Source of the DNA: Methanobrevibacter_A acididurans
Lineage (GTDB): Archaea > Methanobacteriota > Methanobacteria > Methanobacteriales > Methanobacteriaceae
Direction: 5' to 3'
Assembly (NCBI RefSeq): GCF_046197875.1
Contig: NZ_CP166991.1
Coordinates: 1,364,001-1,428,000 of the forward strand
DNA: 64,000 nucleotides
Shown: piece by piece, positions 53,716 through 63,588 of the stretch
Layout of the letters: the number at the start of each line of letters is the position of its first letter
How positions within the stretch are numbered: the first letter of the stretch is position 1
Position numbers and translations under genes: made by a program
Notes under the pieces: generated by a model
What the model saw: the letters and a program-made list of their open reading frames with translations, nothing else
The model's database searches: none
What the model was told of the DNA's origin: nothing

Positions 53716-54620
53716 AAGTAATATGTTCAAACGAAGAATCATTATATCGGCCTGAAGCAATAAGATGGCGAAATCGTATGGAAATGATGAAACCATTAGG
53801 GGATGTAGTTGTAGTTTTACCTTGTAGTATGAAAAAACCATACTCTAACTCTAAATCACATCAAATGTTTAGAAGAGCAACTAAAGGATATCAAGAAGTA
53901 ATTGTAACTTCACCATTTGGAATATGTCCTCGAGAAATGGAGAATACATTTCCTATACAATCTTATGATACCACCGTATCTGGAGATTGGAGTAATGAAG
54001 AAATAAAAGTAACTGGAGAATTACTAAAAAAATATGTAAGTGATAAAAATGTTATAGCCAATGTTCATGGAGGTTACGAAGAAGTTTGTAAAGAATATTT
54101 AGATAACTGTATTTATACCTGTGAAGATGGCAAACCAACATCCCATGATTCAATTTATAATTTAAGAATGGAACTTAAAAAATATAAAAAAATTAAAAAA
54201 CATGACCGAACATTAAATGAATTACGTTCTATTAGTAAATACCAATTTGGATCAAATGGAGATAAATTTATTCCTGATGATGTAATTGCAAAGGGTAGAT
54301 ATCACAAAAAGATTTTTTCTAAGAATAAACAAATTGCAAGACTCAACATGGATTATGGTCTTTACACCTTAAATTTAGAAGGTGGAAAAATATTATTAAA
54401 TAACAATATAAATGTAATAAAAATTAATTTTGATTTACAAACAAATACATTATTTTCTCCAGGAGTAGAAGAAGCAGACCCTAAAATAATCCCTAATGAT
54501 GAAGTAGTAATTGTGAAAGATGATGAAGTTGTTGGTGTTGGAAAAGCTGTTTTAAATGGTGTTGAAATGGAGAAATCAAATAGTGGAATGGCTGTTAAAA
54601 TTAGACATCGCAAAAAATAA
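53712..54620 (+). CDS. arcS: archaeosine synthase-like protein (DUF5591 plus PUA)
   Basis: A 302-residue protein. It contains the archaeosine-synthase motif LPCSMKKPYSNSKSHQMF (about 36-53) and ends with a PUA RNA-binding domain (EADPKIIPNDEVVIV through GVGKAVLNG). In Euryarchaeota ArcS modifies G15 of tRNA from the preQ0 form to archaeosine. This protein lacks the long N-terminal part of full ArcS, so it represents a short form; the missing domains may be encoded elsewhere. Confidence 0.78.
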   Translation: MKVICSNEESLYRPEAIRWRNRMEMMKPLGDVVVVLPCSMKKPYSNSKSHQMFRRATKGYQEVIVTSPFGICPREMENTFPIQSYDTTVSGDWSNEEIKVTGELLKKYVSDKNVIANVHGGYEEVCKEYLDNCIYTCEDGKPTSHDSIYNLRMELKKYKKIKKHDRTLNELRSISKYQFGSNGDKFIPDDVIAKGRYHKKIFSKNKQIARLNMDYGLYTLNLEGGKILLNNNINVIKINFDLQTNTLFSPGVEEADPKIIPNDEVVIVKDDEVVGVGKAVLNGVEMEKSNSGMAVKIRHRKK

Positions 54621-54732
54621 TAAACAATATATTTAAATACAAAAAATAATAATAGTGAATTAGTATTGTTATATACGATGAAAATTTTTTTATAACTATT
54701 TATATTCTAATAGAAGGTAAAGGAGATAAAAT

Positions 54733-55017
54733 ATGTCCGAAGAAATTATTGAAAAAATTAAAGAAGCTTGTAGAACTGTTAGCGATCCTCATATGGGAGT
54801 AAGTATCTTAGAAATGGGTATTTTAAGAAATATTGAGGTTGATGGAAAAATTGCTACTTTAACTATTCAACCTACTAATCCTAGTTGTATGAGTGTAACT
54901 CGTATTGCATCAGGTGTTAAACAAGCTACTGAAGCTTTAGATGAAATTGATAAATGTAATGTTACAGTTGTTGGTCATGTGATGGCAGATCAATTAACTG
55001 AAATGTTCAGTGCTTAA
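54733..55017 (+). CDS. MIP18/DUF59 family iron-sulfur assembly protein
   Basis: A 94-residue protein of the MIP18 (SufT-like) family. It has VSDPHMGVSILEMGILR near the start and PTNPSCMSVTRIASGV, where the cysteine (C57) sits in the conserved loop that is thought to bind metal. These proteins help mature Fe-S proteins. A strong AAAGGAGAT ribosome binding site and a TATA-like ATATTTAAATA upstream (about 54628) support an independent unit. Confidence 0.86.
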   Translation: MSEEIIEKIKEACRTVSDPHMGVSILEMGILRNIEVDGKIATLTIQPTNPSCMSVTRIASGVKQATEALDEIDKCNVTVVGHVMADQLTEMFSA

Positions 55018-55096
55018 AATTTCATTACATTTGTTTCTAGATGAATAATTAATTTTTTTATTCATCTATAAAAAATTATTTTTTTCTAAATGTATA

Positions 55097-55113
55097 CGAA
55101 AAGTATATATATT
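55097..55113 (+). promoter_or_regulatory. promoter of tRNA-Ile
   Basis: CGAAAAGTATATATATT combines a perfect-looking BRE (CGAAAAG) and a TATA box. The predicted start, about 25 bp downstream, is near 55133, leaving about 40 nt before the mature tRNA-Ile. Confidence 0.65.
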
Positions 55114-55174
55114 AAAAAAATCTTACATTATAATAGTTGTAATATTAATACAATTATTATATTAAATTATACAT

Positions 55175-55249
55175 AGGCTAGTGGCACAGCTTGGTTAGCG
55201 CGCACGGCTGATAACCGTGAGGTCATGGGTTCGAATCCCATCTAGCCTA
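55175..55249 (+). tRNA. tRNA-Ile (GAT)
   Basis: A 75-nt tRNA on the plus strand. Acceptor AGGCTAG/CTAGCCT, anticodon stem CACGG/CCGTG with loop CTGATAA (anticodon GAT), and T arm ATGGGTTCGAATCCCAT. The discriminator is A. No CCA is encoded and no intron is seen. Confidence 0.97.
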
Positions 55250-55384
55250 CTATTTTTAAATACTTTTTTTAAAATATCAATATTTTTTTCAAATATTTTA
55301 CAAATAATTTTATATATACCAAAATAGTATATTAATGTAATAAAAATAAACATTAATAATTAAAAATAGGAATTGGTGATATAA

Positions 55385-55888
55385 ATGTGGGAAGAAATAG
55401 ATACTAAATTCAAAAAATATCCTGCAAGAATGGCTGTCGCTCAAAAAATGATAGAATTAGGACTTAAAGTAGACAAAAATAAGAAAATCTATTGTGATAA
55501 CTTAAAAATAAGTGATGCAGCATTAGCAAAAGCAGCAAAAGTGGATAGAAGAGTAATTAAATCCACAATTGAAACTATAATTAAGGATAAGGAACTATCA
55601 AACATTTTTGAGAATATCACACCTGCAGGAACATTATTAAAAAACATAGCTAAAAATTTAGGATTAGGTGTGATAGAAATAGAAGTCGGAGACGATAACG
55701 AAGGAATATTAGCTGCAGCATCAGCATTAATTTCATCAAAAAATATAAGCATAAGACAGGCTTATGCAAGTGACACTGAACTTGATGATAATCCAGTGCT
55801 AACTATAATTACTGAAGATTTTGTACCTGGAGATCTTATAAGTGAATTTTTAAAAATCCCGGGAGTTATTAGAGTTTCAATATATTAA
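55385..55888 (+). CDS. predicted regulator of amino acid metabolism with ACT domain
   Basis: A 167-residue protein. Residues 1-70 contain a helix-turn-helix-like region (KISDAALAKAAKVDRRVIKSTIETI), and residues about 92-167 form an ACT domain (GLGVIEIEVGDDNEGILAAASALIS). This arrangement corresponds to the archaeal family described as regulators of amino acid metabolism (COG2150 type). The ligand is unknown. A GGTGAT ribosome binding site precedes the ATG. Confidence 0.82.
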   Translation: MWEEIDTKFKKYPARMAVAQKMIELGLKVDKNKKIYCDNLKISDAALAKAAKVDRRVIKSTIETIIKDKELSNIFENITPAGTLLKNIAKNLGLGVIEIEVGDDNEGILAAASALISSKNISIRQAYASDTELDDNPVLTIITEDFVPGDLISEFLKIPGVIRVSIY

Positions 55889-55962
55889 CTTTAAAAACTC
55901 TTTAAAAATATAAATAAATAATTTGTCATTCCCAAAAAAATTTAAAAAATAAAAATTTAAAG

Positions 55963-57896
55963 TTAACTAATATCTTTTGATAAATTAGTTAACATTAATC
56001 TTGTTTCATCACAAATATTTAACATGTTTTGGACTATTTCTAAATAGATTCTTTCATTTTTATTAAAATCTTTAACTAAATGATCTACTTTTTCAATATC
56101 CCAATTATTTTTATTAAAATCATCAAGTAAATCTATAGCCAATATTTTAACATTATTTGAAAGATTATCTACCCGTAATGTATTTCTAAGTAATGTACAT
56201 TGTGCAGTTATTTCATTTTGGTTTTTCAAAATAGTATCAATATCTTCATTTTCATCTTGTTGATTATTAACTTCAATTTTATCAGAAATTAAACTAGTTT
56301 TAAGTATAATAACAGCATTTTTAACATCATCAACATCCCCAGATAATGCTTCCTTTAAATTATTAATTTGCTCCATATTTAATTTCATCTGCTTTTTACA
56401 CATATTTAAATCTTCTTTTATCAATGTATAAGGCATAATAATAAAATTTGCAGGTACTGCCACTACAATTCCTAACCCTACAAAAGGAACCTTAAAATCA
56501 TGGACATGTTAGCAGGATACATTGAAAATGAATAAAATACTGCTTGTAAAGTAATAAATATTGTGTCAATATCATACCTTTCAGGCTTTACCAATGTATA
56601 AACATAACTTATAATCATTATTAAAATAACTGTAGTATTAGCTGTGTTTAAATGAGTTCCTAATGCATAATTAAATAAATTAAAGTTTCCAAGGAATGCT
56701 AAAGCTAGTATAGAGAATATTATTAAACCTATTGTAGTTCCAATAATCCTATATTTAGATTTAGAAATAACATTCTCTTTATAAGGCAATATTATTGCAA
56801 GAGAAGTACATGCTAACCATCTTGCATCAGGTATATTAAAATAAATACCAATAAATTCCCAAAATGCTACAATAACAGCTAATCTAAATGCAAAAGTAAA
56901 TTTAACAGAATCCTTATTGAAGTTTTCTTTAAAAATAGTTTTTATTCTAAATTCCCGAGGAATTTTAGATTCACGAACTATTTCTTCATTAGGTTCTTCA
57001 GATAAATAATTTAATTCATAATGAATAATTTTAAGATTAGATAAAATCCCATAACCAATTGATTGATGAGAACTAATAAATTTATTTATCTCTTCAAGAA
57101 CAGAATTTAATTTAGTATTTTCATTTGTCTCTTGATGATATGTTTCATGTTCTATTAAATCATCTATTAACTTATCTAAATCTTTTAAATTATTATAATC
57201 ATAATTATTTCTACAAACTGCCAAACCAATTTGTTCTATAGCTATTGTAAGATTCATTATTGATCTATTTTTAGGAGAAGTATAATAATTTTCTTCTAAT
57301 CTATCATAAATAGCAGATTTGATAATTTTAATATTACTAATTAATACATCTTCAGAAACTTCTTTTCCTTTAATTTTTTCAGCAATGCAATTTTTTATTT
57401 CAGCCAAAAGTCCATTAATCCCTTTATGTGTTTGTGTTTTTAATTTATTTTTATTTAACAAAATGTTTATTCCAATAATAACTATGGATCCAACAACAAC
57501 AGATAAAATTCTTAAAGGCAAAGCACTTAATGGCACTGGTGTAGACATAATTAACATATATCCTAATATAAATGGAAAGTATAACGGACTTTTTAAATCA
57601 TGCATCATTAGATATATTATTAAAAAAATTAAACCAAAAATAAGAAAAATTCCTAGTACTGATGAGGCAGTAGTTAAATAACAAACTACAACAATACTAA
57701 TATTTAATAGGATCATTCCAATTAGACTAGAGACTGGTTTTTGACTTAAATCTTGTCCAAGCATCATAAGTAATGTAACTAGAATCATTACCCCAACCAT
57801 AGTATTATCTGAACCAAAAATAGCTACAAATAATCCCATAAAACCAATTAAAATAATGAAAAATAAAGTTTTACTTGCTATAAATTTTAAATCTAT
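55963..57896 (-). pseudogene. FUSC family membrane transporter with frameshift and altered start codon
   Basis: Two frames together make one FUSC (aromatic-acid-exporter-like) protein of about 645 residues. The first part (56478-57839) encodes membrane helices, a long soluble domain, then more helices, ending MYPANMSM. The second part continues from about 56500 in another frame with FKVPFVGLGIVVAVPANF and a coiled, acidic tail to 55963. One missing base near 56500 explains it. Upstream, GGAGGA (57908-57903) is followed by an in-frame ATA (57896) and not ATG. The gene may be decayed, or the sequence may have an error. Confidence 0.75.
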
Positions 57897-57908
57897 GATA
57901 ATTCCTCC

Positions 57909-58268
57909 AAATTTTATAACATTATAAAAATAATATTAACATTTAAAAAAAATTCATTCTTTAAATTATTATATGTTTTTATAACTTTAATATAACCTTT
58001 TTGAATATTTTTTTCTTTTTAAAATTTATAGATATCACATAAAATACTAAAAAATTTTTAACTAGGTTATTAAATAGGTAAAATGAAAAAATGATTTTTT
58101 AAATTAAATAAAAAATAGATTAATTAAAAGTAAATGATTATAAAATAAAAAAGAATGGTGGTTATTTTTTTAATTAAAAAATAAATAATGAAAAATTAGG
58201 TATAAAAAATTTATATTGAAATATATTTATATTTTTTAAATAAGATTTTATATAAATTTATAATTTAA
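57909..58268. other. AT-rich intergenic region without recognised gene
   Basis: The stretch between the FUSC gene and hypC has many stop codons in all frames and runs of A/T. It has no tRNA, no coherent ORF of useful length and no strong hairpin that I can see. It most likely holds the FUSC promoter (minus strand) and the 3' end of the hypC transcript. Confidence 0.55.
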
Positions 58269-58529
58269 TTAATCCATTGACTCAGCACGTTCTCTGTCTT
58301 CTTCATCAAGAACATCTAAAAGTTCATCCCATGCTTCTAAAGATTCTTTTGCAGCTTGTTCAGACAATTTTTCAATAGCATAACCTGCATGAACTAAAAC
58401 ATAATCATCTAACTGTATGTCTGGCATTAAATCTATACGAGCTTTCTGTTTAACTCCACCAAATTCAACAAAAGCTATTTTATCATCTTTATTCAATTCT
58501 ACAACCTTAGCTGGTGCGGCTATACACAT
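58269..58529 (-). CDS. hypC: hydrogenase maturation chaperone HypC
   Basis: An 86-residue protein starting MCIAAPAKV, in which Cys2 is the essential residue of HypC/HybG. VEFGGVKQKARIDLMP and DYVLVHAGYAIEKL are conserved. It assists insertion of the iron centre into [NiFe] hydrogenases, with HypD. The acidic tail is typical. It is monocistronic here; other hyp genes are not in the window. Confidence 0.93.
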   Translation of the reverse strand: MCIAAPAKVVELNKDDKIAFVEFGGVKQKARIDLMPDIQLDDYVLVHAGYAIEKLSEQAAKESLEAWDELLDVLDEEDRERAESMD

Positions 58530-58798
58530 AAATATCTATCTCCCACAAATTAATTATAATAATTGTTTTATACATATATCTTATAAACATACATATTTAT
58601 AAAATTAATTAAGATAATAACAAATGCAAAAAATTTAATAATAATTTTAATTAATTCTTTTAAAATAAAAAATCATTGAAAAGTTATAATCTATTTAATT
58701 AATATATAACATTACTATAGTATAAATTAAAGATATTAATGATTTGTTAAAACAAAAACAAAAAAAATGCATTTATAAAAACAAACAATGTGACAAAA

Positions 58799-60109
58799 AT
58801 GGAAAATATAGTTATTGGAGCAGGACCTGCAGGAAGATTAGCTGCATTAGAACTTGGAAGATTAGGAAAAGAAGTATTACTTATAGAACAAAAGTATATT
58901 GCGGGAACATGTTTAAATGAAGGTTGCATGGTTATATGTGCTTTAAATGATGTAGCAAAATTTTTAAACGAAAGCAAACGATATGAAGATTTAGGATTTA
59001 TAAAAACTAATACAGATTTTTCTTATGAAAAAATGGTAGAAAAAATTAAAGAAACACAAGTAATTCTTCGAAAAATTAATGAAAGTGATAATAAAAATGT
59101 AGGGAATCAAATTATTTATGGAAAAGCAGAATTAAGTATCGATGAAAATGATGAAATAAATGTTAAAGTTAATGGAAATATATATCATCCTGATAATGTT
59201 TTGATTGCTACAGGAGCAAGACCATTTATTCCAAATATTTCTGGAGCAAAATATGCTTTAACTAGTAGTGATGTGCTTAAATTAAAAGAAATTCCAAAGA
59301 AATTAAACATCATAGGTGGAGGAATAATTGCATGCGAATTAGCAAATATATTTTCTTCTTATGGAAGTGAAGTTAATATTTTCGCAAGAAGCACTGTATT
59401 GAAAAATTTAGAACCTAAAATCCAAAATTACACAGTACAAAAATTATTGAAAAAAATTAACATTCACGAAAACACAACCATTAAAGAAATTAAAAAAGAT
59501 GAAATCATTACAACATCTGGAAATTACAGTGGAAAAACATTAATAGCAACTGGAAGAACACCAAATACAGACAAATTTAAAGATATTATAAAGTTAAATA
59601 ATGATAAAACTATTAAAGTAGATAAAATGATGAAAACTTCTCACCCCAATATTTATGCTGCAGGGGATGTAATTGGAGGAATCCAACTAACACCAGTTGC
59701 ACGAAGAGAAGGAATAACAGCAGCAAGGAATATGGCAGGATATTCAAATGAAATATATTATAATAACACCCCAGAATCAATAAGTTTAGATATGGATGTT
59801 AGTTTCATACAAAATAAGAAAGATACTGAAAAATTAAAAGAAGAAATTACAAACATAACTATACCTGGAGGTGCTGGTCCTGGAGCATTTTGGAAAGCAT
59901 TGAGTTCAGAAACAGGTTTAACAAGTGTAGATCTAAATAATAAAACAGGAAAAATCGAAAATATAAGTGCAATATCTCCTTCTAGTGTAGATGATACTGC
60001 ATATATGGCATTCCTAATGAATTTAGGCATTACAAAAGAAGATTTTAATGATTTTTTAGAATTACACCCATCAACAGATATGTACTATAAAATCATGAAG
60101 TTTATGTAA
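58799..60109 (+). CDS. FAD-dependent NAD(P)-disulfide oxidoreductase-like protein
   Basis: A 436-residue flavoprotein of the dihydrolipoamide dehydrogenase/mercuric reductase group. The FAD-binding GAGPAGRLAALE is at about 7-18, the redox-active pair is GTCLNEGC (C38, C43), a second dinucleotide-binding motif IIGGGIIACELAN is near 174-186, and IYAAGDVIGG marks the FAD-binding end. Unusually, the IPSK that follows the second cysteine in most members is replaced by MVIC. The C-terminal HPSTDM resembles the HPTxSE of the family but lacks the glutamate. I place the start at the ATG at 58799, since the GTG at 58790 probably belongs to the ribosome binding site. Confidence 0.78.
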   Translation: MENIVIGAGPAGRLAALELGRLGKEVLLIEQKYIAGTCLNEGCMVICALNDVAKFLNESKRYEDLGFIKTNTDFSYEKMVEKIKETQVILRKINESDNKNVGNQIIYGKAELSIDENDEINVKVNGNIYHPDNVLIATGARPFIPNISGAKYALTSSDVLKLKEIPKKLNIIGGGIIACELANIFSSYGSEVNIFARSTVLKNLEPKIQNYTVQKLLKKINIHENTTIKEIKKDEIITTSGNYSGKTLIATGRTPNTDKFKDIIKLNNDKTIKVDKMMKTSHPNIYAAGDVIGGIQLTPVARREGITAARNMAGYSNEIYYNNTPESISLDMDVSFIQNKKDTEKLKEEITNITIPGGAGPGAFWKALSSETGLTSVDLNNKTGKIENISAISPSSVDDTAYMAFLMNLGITKEDFNDFLELHPSTDMYYKIMKFM

Positions 60110-60129
60110 AAATATAAAAAAATAAATTT

Positions 60130-61230
60130 TTATTTATTTTTTTTGGATTCAGATATAATAATATCTGCTATTTTTTTACCGGCAGATAAAACTTCTTGAC
60201 TATATTCAGTAGTTTTAGCCTGTATACTATTTAAATTATTTAAAGTATCAAAAATTTTATCATTTAAATCAATAATATCAGATTCAACAACTGCACCCGG
60301 GAAAATTGCAGCCATATTGTGATAACGACCATATTTTACTTTTGTTAATGCCATACAAGGCAATTCACAAGCCATAGATTCTTGAATCATGTTCCCATCA
60401 TCTGTAAGAACCGCCAAATCAGTTATGGCATAACAATCCTTAATCCAATCAATATACCCTAAATTAATTACCTTAGACTCATCAACCATATCCAAATATT
60501 CTTTTTTCAATGGATCACCAACAAGCAAAATATTATATTCATCATTAACAACATCTGTAAAATTTTTTAATGCTTTAACAGACATTTCAAATAATGAAGA
60601 ACCAGATGAAAAGAGTAAAGTAGTTTTATCTGCATCAAATTCCGCAATAGACTTTCCAGGATTATTATCTTTAAGTTCTAAAATATGTTGAGTAATATTT
60701 TTTAAACCATTAGATTTATCTCCTTTGGTTATACCCGGAGTTAATGGGAAAAATGATTTTTCTAAGTTAGGTGGAAGATTTTTTGATTTAAATAATTGAT
60801 TTTCCGGCAAAACAATACAATGATTTAATCTTGAACAAACTTTAGAATCTAAAGGAGTATCAATTAATGCCACAGCAGGAACTTTAGCTAATTTAGCTGC
60901 AATACAACCTATAACAGCCCCACCACCAATAATACCAACAACAACATCAGGTTTAATATGTTGAATCAATTTCTTTGTTTCTCGTGCAGCTTTTAATGTT
61001 TTACCCCCTGCTTTAATAGTGGATATTTTACTAGCTGCATGCCCCCCAGCTTGAGGAATAGATACTTTATGCCAAGAATAACCATTTTTTTCATATAATA
61101 ATCCAGGAGCATTATGATCTAAAGCTATTTCACATTTAACTCCCTCTTTTTCTAGGGATTTAACAACATTTAAACCTACTCTAGCATCTCCCCCTAAACC
61201 TCTCCCAGTAATAACTAATAACGCTTTCAT
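60130..61230 (-). CDS. MurG-like glycosyltransferase, probable pseudomurein enzyme
   Basis: A 366-residue GT-B fold glycosyltransferase. The N-terminal VITGRGLGGDARVGL, VVVGIIGGGAVIGCIAAKL and the C-terminal LTDDGNMIQESMACELPCMALT match the MurG-like group in their layout, although bacterial MurG motifs are only partly present. It is 70 bp downstream of an MraY-like gene on the same strand. In Methanobacteriales, such a pair has been proposed to make the lipid-linked precursor of pseudomurein. The role is therefore inferred from family and neighbour. Confidence 0.72.
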   Translation of the reverse strand: MKALLVITGRGLGGDARVGLNVVKSLEKEGVKCEIALDHNAPGLLYEKNGYSWHKVSIPQAGGHAASKISTIKAGGKTLKAARETKKLIQHIKPDVVVGIIGGGAVIGCIAAKLAKVPAVALIDTPLDSKVCSRLNHCIVLPENQLFKSKNLPPNLEKSFFPLTPGITKGDKSNGLKNITQHILELKDNNPGKSIAEFDADKTTLLFSSGSSLFEMSVKALKNFTDVVNDEYNILLVGDPLKKEYLDMVDESKVINLGYIDWIKDCYAITDLAVLTDDGNMIQESMACELPCMALTKVKYGRYHNMAAIFPGAVVESDIIDLNDKIFDTLNNLNSIQAKTTEYSQEVLSAGKKIADIIISESKKNK

Positions 61231-61300
61231 AATTACAAACCCATAAATAAATATAATATAATATAATATTTTTTAAAAAAATATAAAAAAGTTATCTAAT

Positions 61301-62266
61301 TTAAAGAAATTTTCTAAGACTATTTTTATTAACCTGTCGATCATTAGAAAAATGTTGTTTATTATTTGGTGCAAAAGGATTATACAATAATCTTCTAAAT
61401 CCTAATATTATTAATAAAGGATTAGAAACTCTAATTTGTCTTTGACCTAATACTATTTTTCTAAAAAGATCTCCTAATCCCCCACCTGTTAATACATCCA
61501 TAAAATAATCCCCAAAAGTAGGATTATAAATTTTTAACTTTCGAGATAAGAACCTATAAAGATTATTTCTTCTAATAAATGCAATTAAAATTGTGGTGAT
61601 AATGAAGAAAATTAATGTACACCAAAATCCACCTAGCATATAGAAGGAAATACCTAAAGCTATAGCAAATGAGTGATTACCAACTTCACCTAACATTATC
61701 TTTCCAAAGTAATCTAAAGGAGCATAACCTAAACATACGGCTAAAATTAATAAAGGAGTATAAAATGTTGGTAACTCTAATATAGGTGCTGTACCTATTA
61801 TAACCATTAAAATTGAAACTATAGCTGCAAGTATAAATACAACACTACAAGTAGAACCTGGTTGCATATCTGAAATATTAACTGGTTGAACAAGTAATGC
61901 AACAAGTATAGAAGACCATCCCATTAATGGAAAACCAATAATCATTACTAATAACATTCCTACACCACGGAATAATTGGCCCCACTCTACATTTAAATTT
62001 AATATTTTACGTCTACCTAATAAATCATCAACAAATGCAAATATACCAATAACAAGTACCAAATCATTGAATCCCTGTGGTAGATATAAACTTAATAATA
62101 TGAAAGGAATCAAACCGATTGCTCGAGGAGTTCCACCTCTAATATTCTGATATAAATTGCCTAATAATCTTCTTTTACCTAAGAAACGGAAAATTATATT
62201 TAATACCATTGTTCCAAAAAAAGATAATAAGAATACGCCTAATAGTTGAAGATACATGGAGAACAT
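61301..62266 (-). CDS. MraY-like phospho-sugar transferase, probable pseudomurein enzyme
   Basis: A 321-residue membrane enzyme with about nine to ten helices. FAFVDDLLGRRK (about 76-87) contains the double aspartate of the MraY/WecA family, and QPVNISDMQPGS (about 126-137) and LGEVGNHSF (about 192-200) are the other conserved loops. It would transfer a phosphosugar peptide precursor to a polyprenol phosphate. The companion glycosyltransferase gene lies downstream. I see no nearby Mur ligases. Confidence 0.75.
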   Translation of the reverse strand: MFSMYLQLLGVFLLSFFGTMVLNIIFRFLGKRRLLGNLYQNIRGGTPRAIGLIPFILLSLYLPQGFNDLVLVIGIFAFVDDLLGRRKILNLNVEWGQLFRGVGMLLVMIIGFPLMGWSSILVALLVQPVNISDMQPGSTCSVVFILAAIVSILMVIIGTAPILELPTFYTPLLILAVCLGYAPLDYFGKIMLGEVGNHSFAIALGISFYMLGGFWCTLIFFIITTILIAFIRRNNLYRFLSRKLKIYNPTFGDYFMDVLTGGGLGDLFRKIVLGQRQIRVSNPLLIILGFRRLLYNPFAPNNKQHFSNDRQVNKNSLRKFL

Positions 62267-62392
62267 GTTTTTTTAACACCCAAATTATTTATAAAAACTA
62301 ATTAAAGAATAAATTAGTTATTTTTAAATATTAACATATTGTTAAAACTGATATATAATTGTTTTCAAAATTAAAAAAATTAAAAAAAAAGC

Positions 62393-63454
62393 TTAATTTA
62401 CAGGATAACGAAGTAAAGCAGCAATACTTCCAAGGGATTCTAACTGTTTACCGCCTTCATGTTCACTACTTATAACAATTACTTTCCCAGACATGTTTTC
62501 AACCATATCCATTAAATTTTCTAAATTTTTACTTTTAATTGAATTATCTAAAACAAGCAATTTTTCAACAGCCCCAGAATTAACAGCTTTATTAACTTCT
62601 TCCCTACCATAGGCTACTTTAGAAGTTCCCTTTGACATTTCTTCAAAAAGTTTTTCTAATATTGACATTTCATAAGCTATTCTATTTTCTGAGGTTAATT
62701 TTTCAACAGTACCATTTTTAAGAACTTCATAAATTCCAGACCGACCTCCAGAGCCAGTGTTTTCTAATATGGATTTTTTAGCAATCTTTGGGAATTTATC
62801 TTTTAAATATTTAAAAAAATCATTTTTATAAAATCCTGGACCTGCAATGATAAAAGTTGAAACATCCTCAAAACGATTAATAACTTCAATAGTACTTTGA
62901 TAAAATTGGTTTAATTTTTTTTGACGACTTTTATCTAAAATTCGTTTACCTGAAATATTTCCCATAATAGGACCATAATATTCTACACCAAATTGACGAA
63001 TCAAACCAATATCCGCAACATCATCTTCTAAACTAATAATAATAGCAGATAATTTTTTTGATGCTTTAATAGACTGATTAATTCTTTTTAAAATCCAATT
63101 TGACCATACTTCTTTACTAATTTTAATAGGAGTATTGATTTTTGCTTCAATTGTGTGATGAGAACCTAAAGGGATAATATCTTCTGGACCTTGAATAATT
63201 GGGCCAGTAAGTCTTAATTTACCTGTAAAAATATGAAAATTAATATTTTCAACTGATATTCCTAATGTAAAAGTTTTTTTAACACCTCGATCACTTCTAA
63301 GTTTATCCCCTGTTGTATCTTGAATACGACGAGAAGTTTTAGAATATATATTATCCCCAACTTCTATTATATGAGACAAATGCCATAAATCGTCTAATGT
63401 TTCTGGAAGAAGATTCATAACCCCATTTTTTTTATCTTGATAAATTATTTTCAT
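62393..63454 (-). CDS. pelA: mRNA surveillance protein Pelota (aPelota/Dom34)
   Basis: A 353-residue protein with the three eRF1-like domains. The N-terminal Sm-like domain (ETLDDLWHLSHIIEVGDNIYSKTSRRIQDTTGD), the central domain (IIAGPGFYKNDFFKYL) and the C-terminal VAYGREEVNKAVNSGAVEKLLVLD are all typical. It recognises stalled ribosomes with aEF1alpha and is released by ABCE1, which is also present. It lacks the GGQ motif of eRF1, as expected. Confidence 0.93.
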   Translation of the reverse strand: MKIIYQDKKNGVMNLLPETLDDLWHLSHIIEVGDNIYSKTSRRIQDTTGDKLRSDRGVKKTFTLGISVENINFHIFTGKLRLTGPIIQGPEDIIPLGSHHTIEAKINTPIKISKEVWSNWILKRINQSIKASKKLSAIIISLEDDVADIGLIRQFGVEYYGPIMGNISGKRILDKSRQKKLNQFYQSTIEVINRFEDVSTFIIAGPGFYKNDFFKYLKDKFPKIAKKSILENTGSGGRSGIYEVLKNGTVEKLTSENRIAYEMSILEKLFEEMSKGTSKVAYGREEVNKAVNSGAVEKLLVLDNSIKSKNLENLMDMVENMSGKVIVISSEHEGGKQLESLGSIAALLRYPVN

Positions 63455-63588
63455 TACAAATATACTCCTATATTACAGATTTTAAAGTTTTTAATATAAT
63501 ATATTATAATAATAAATAATATAATTATTAAATAATAAAAAAAAGATTTAATTTTATACAATATAAAATTTGTCATAGCAGGATTAAA

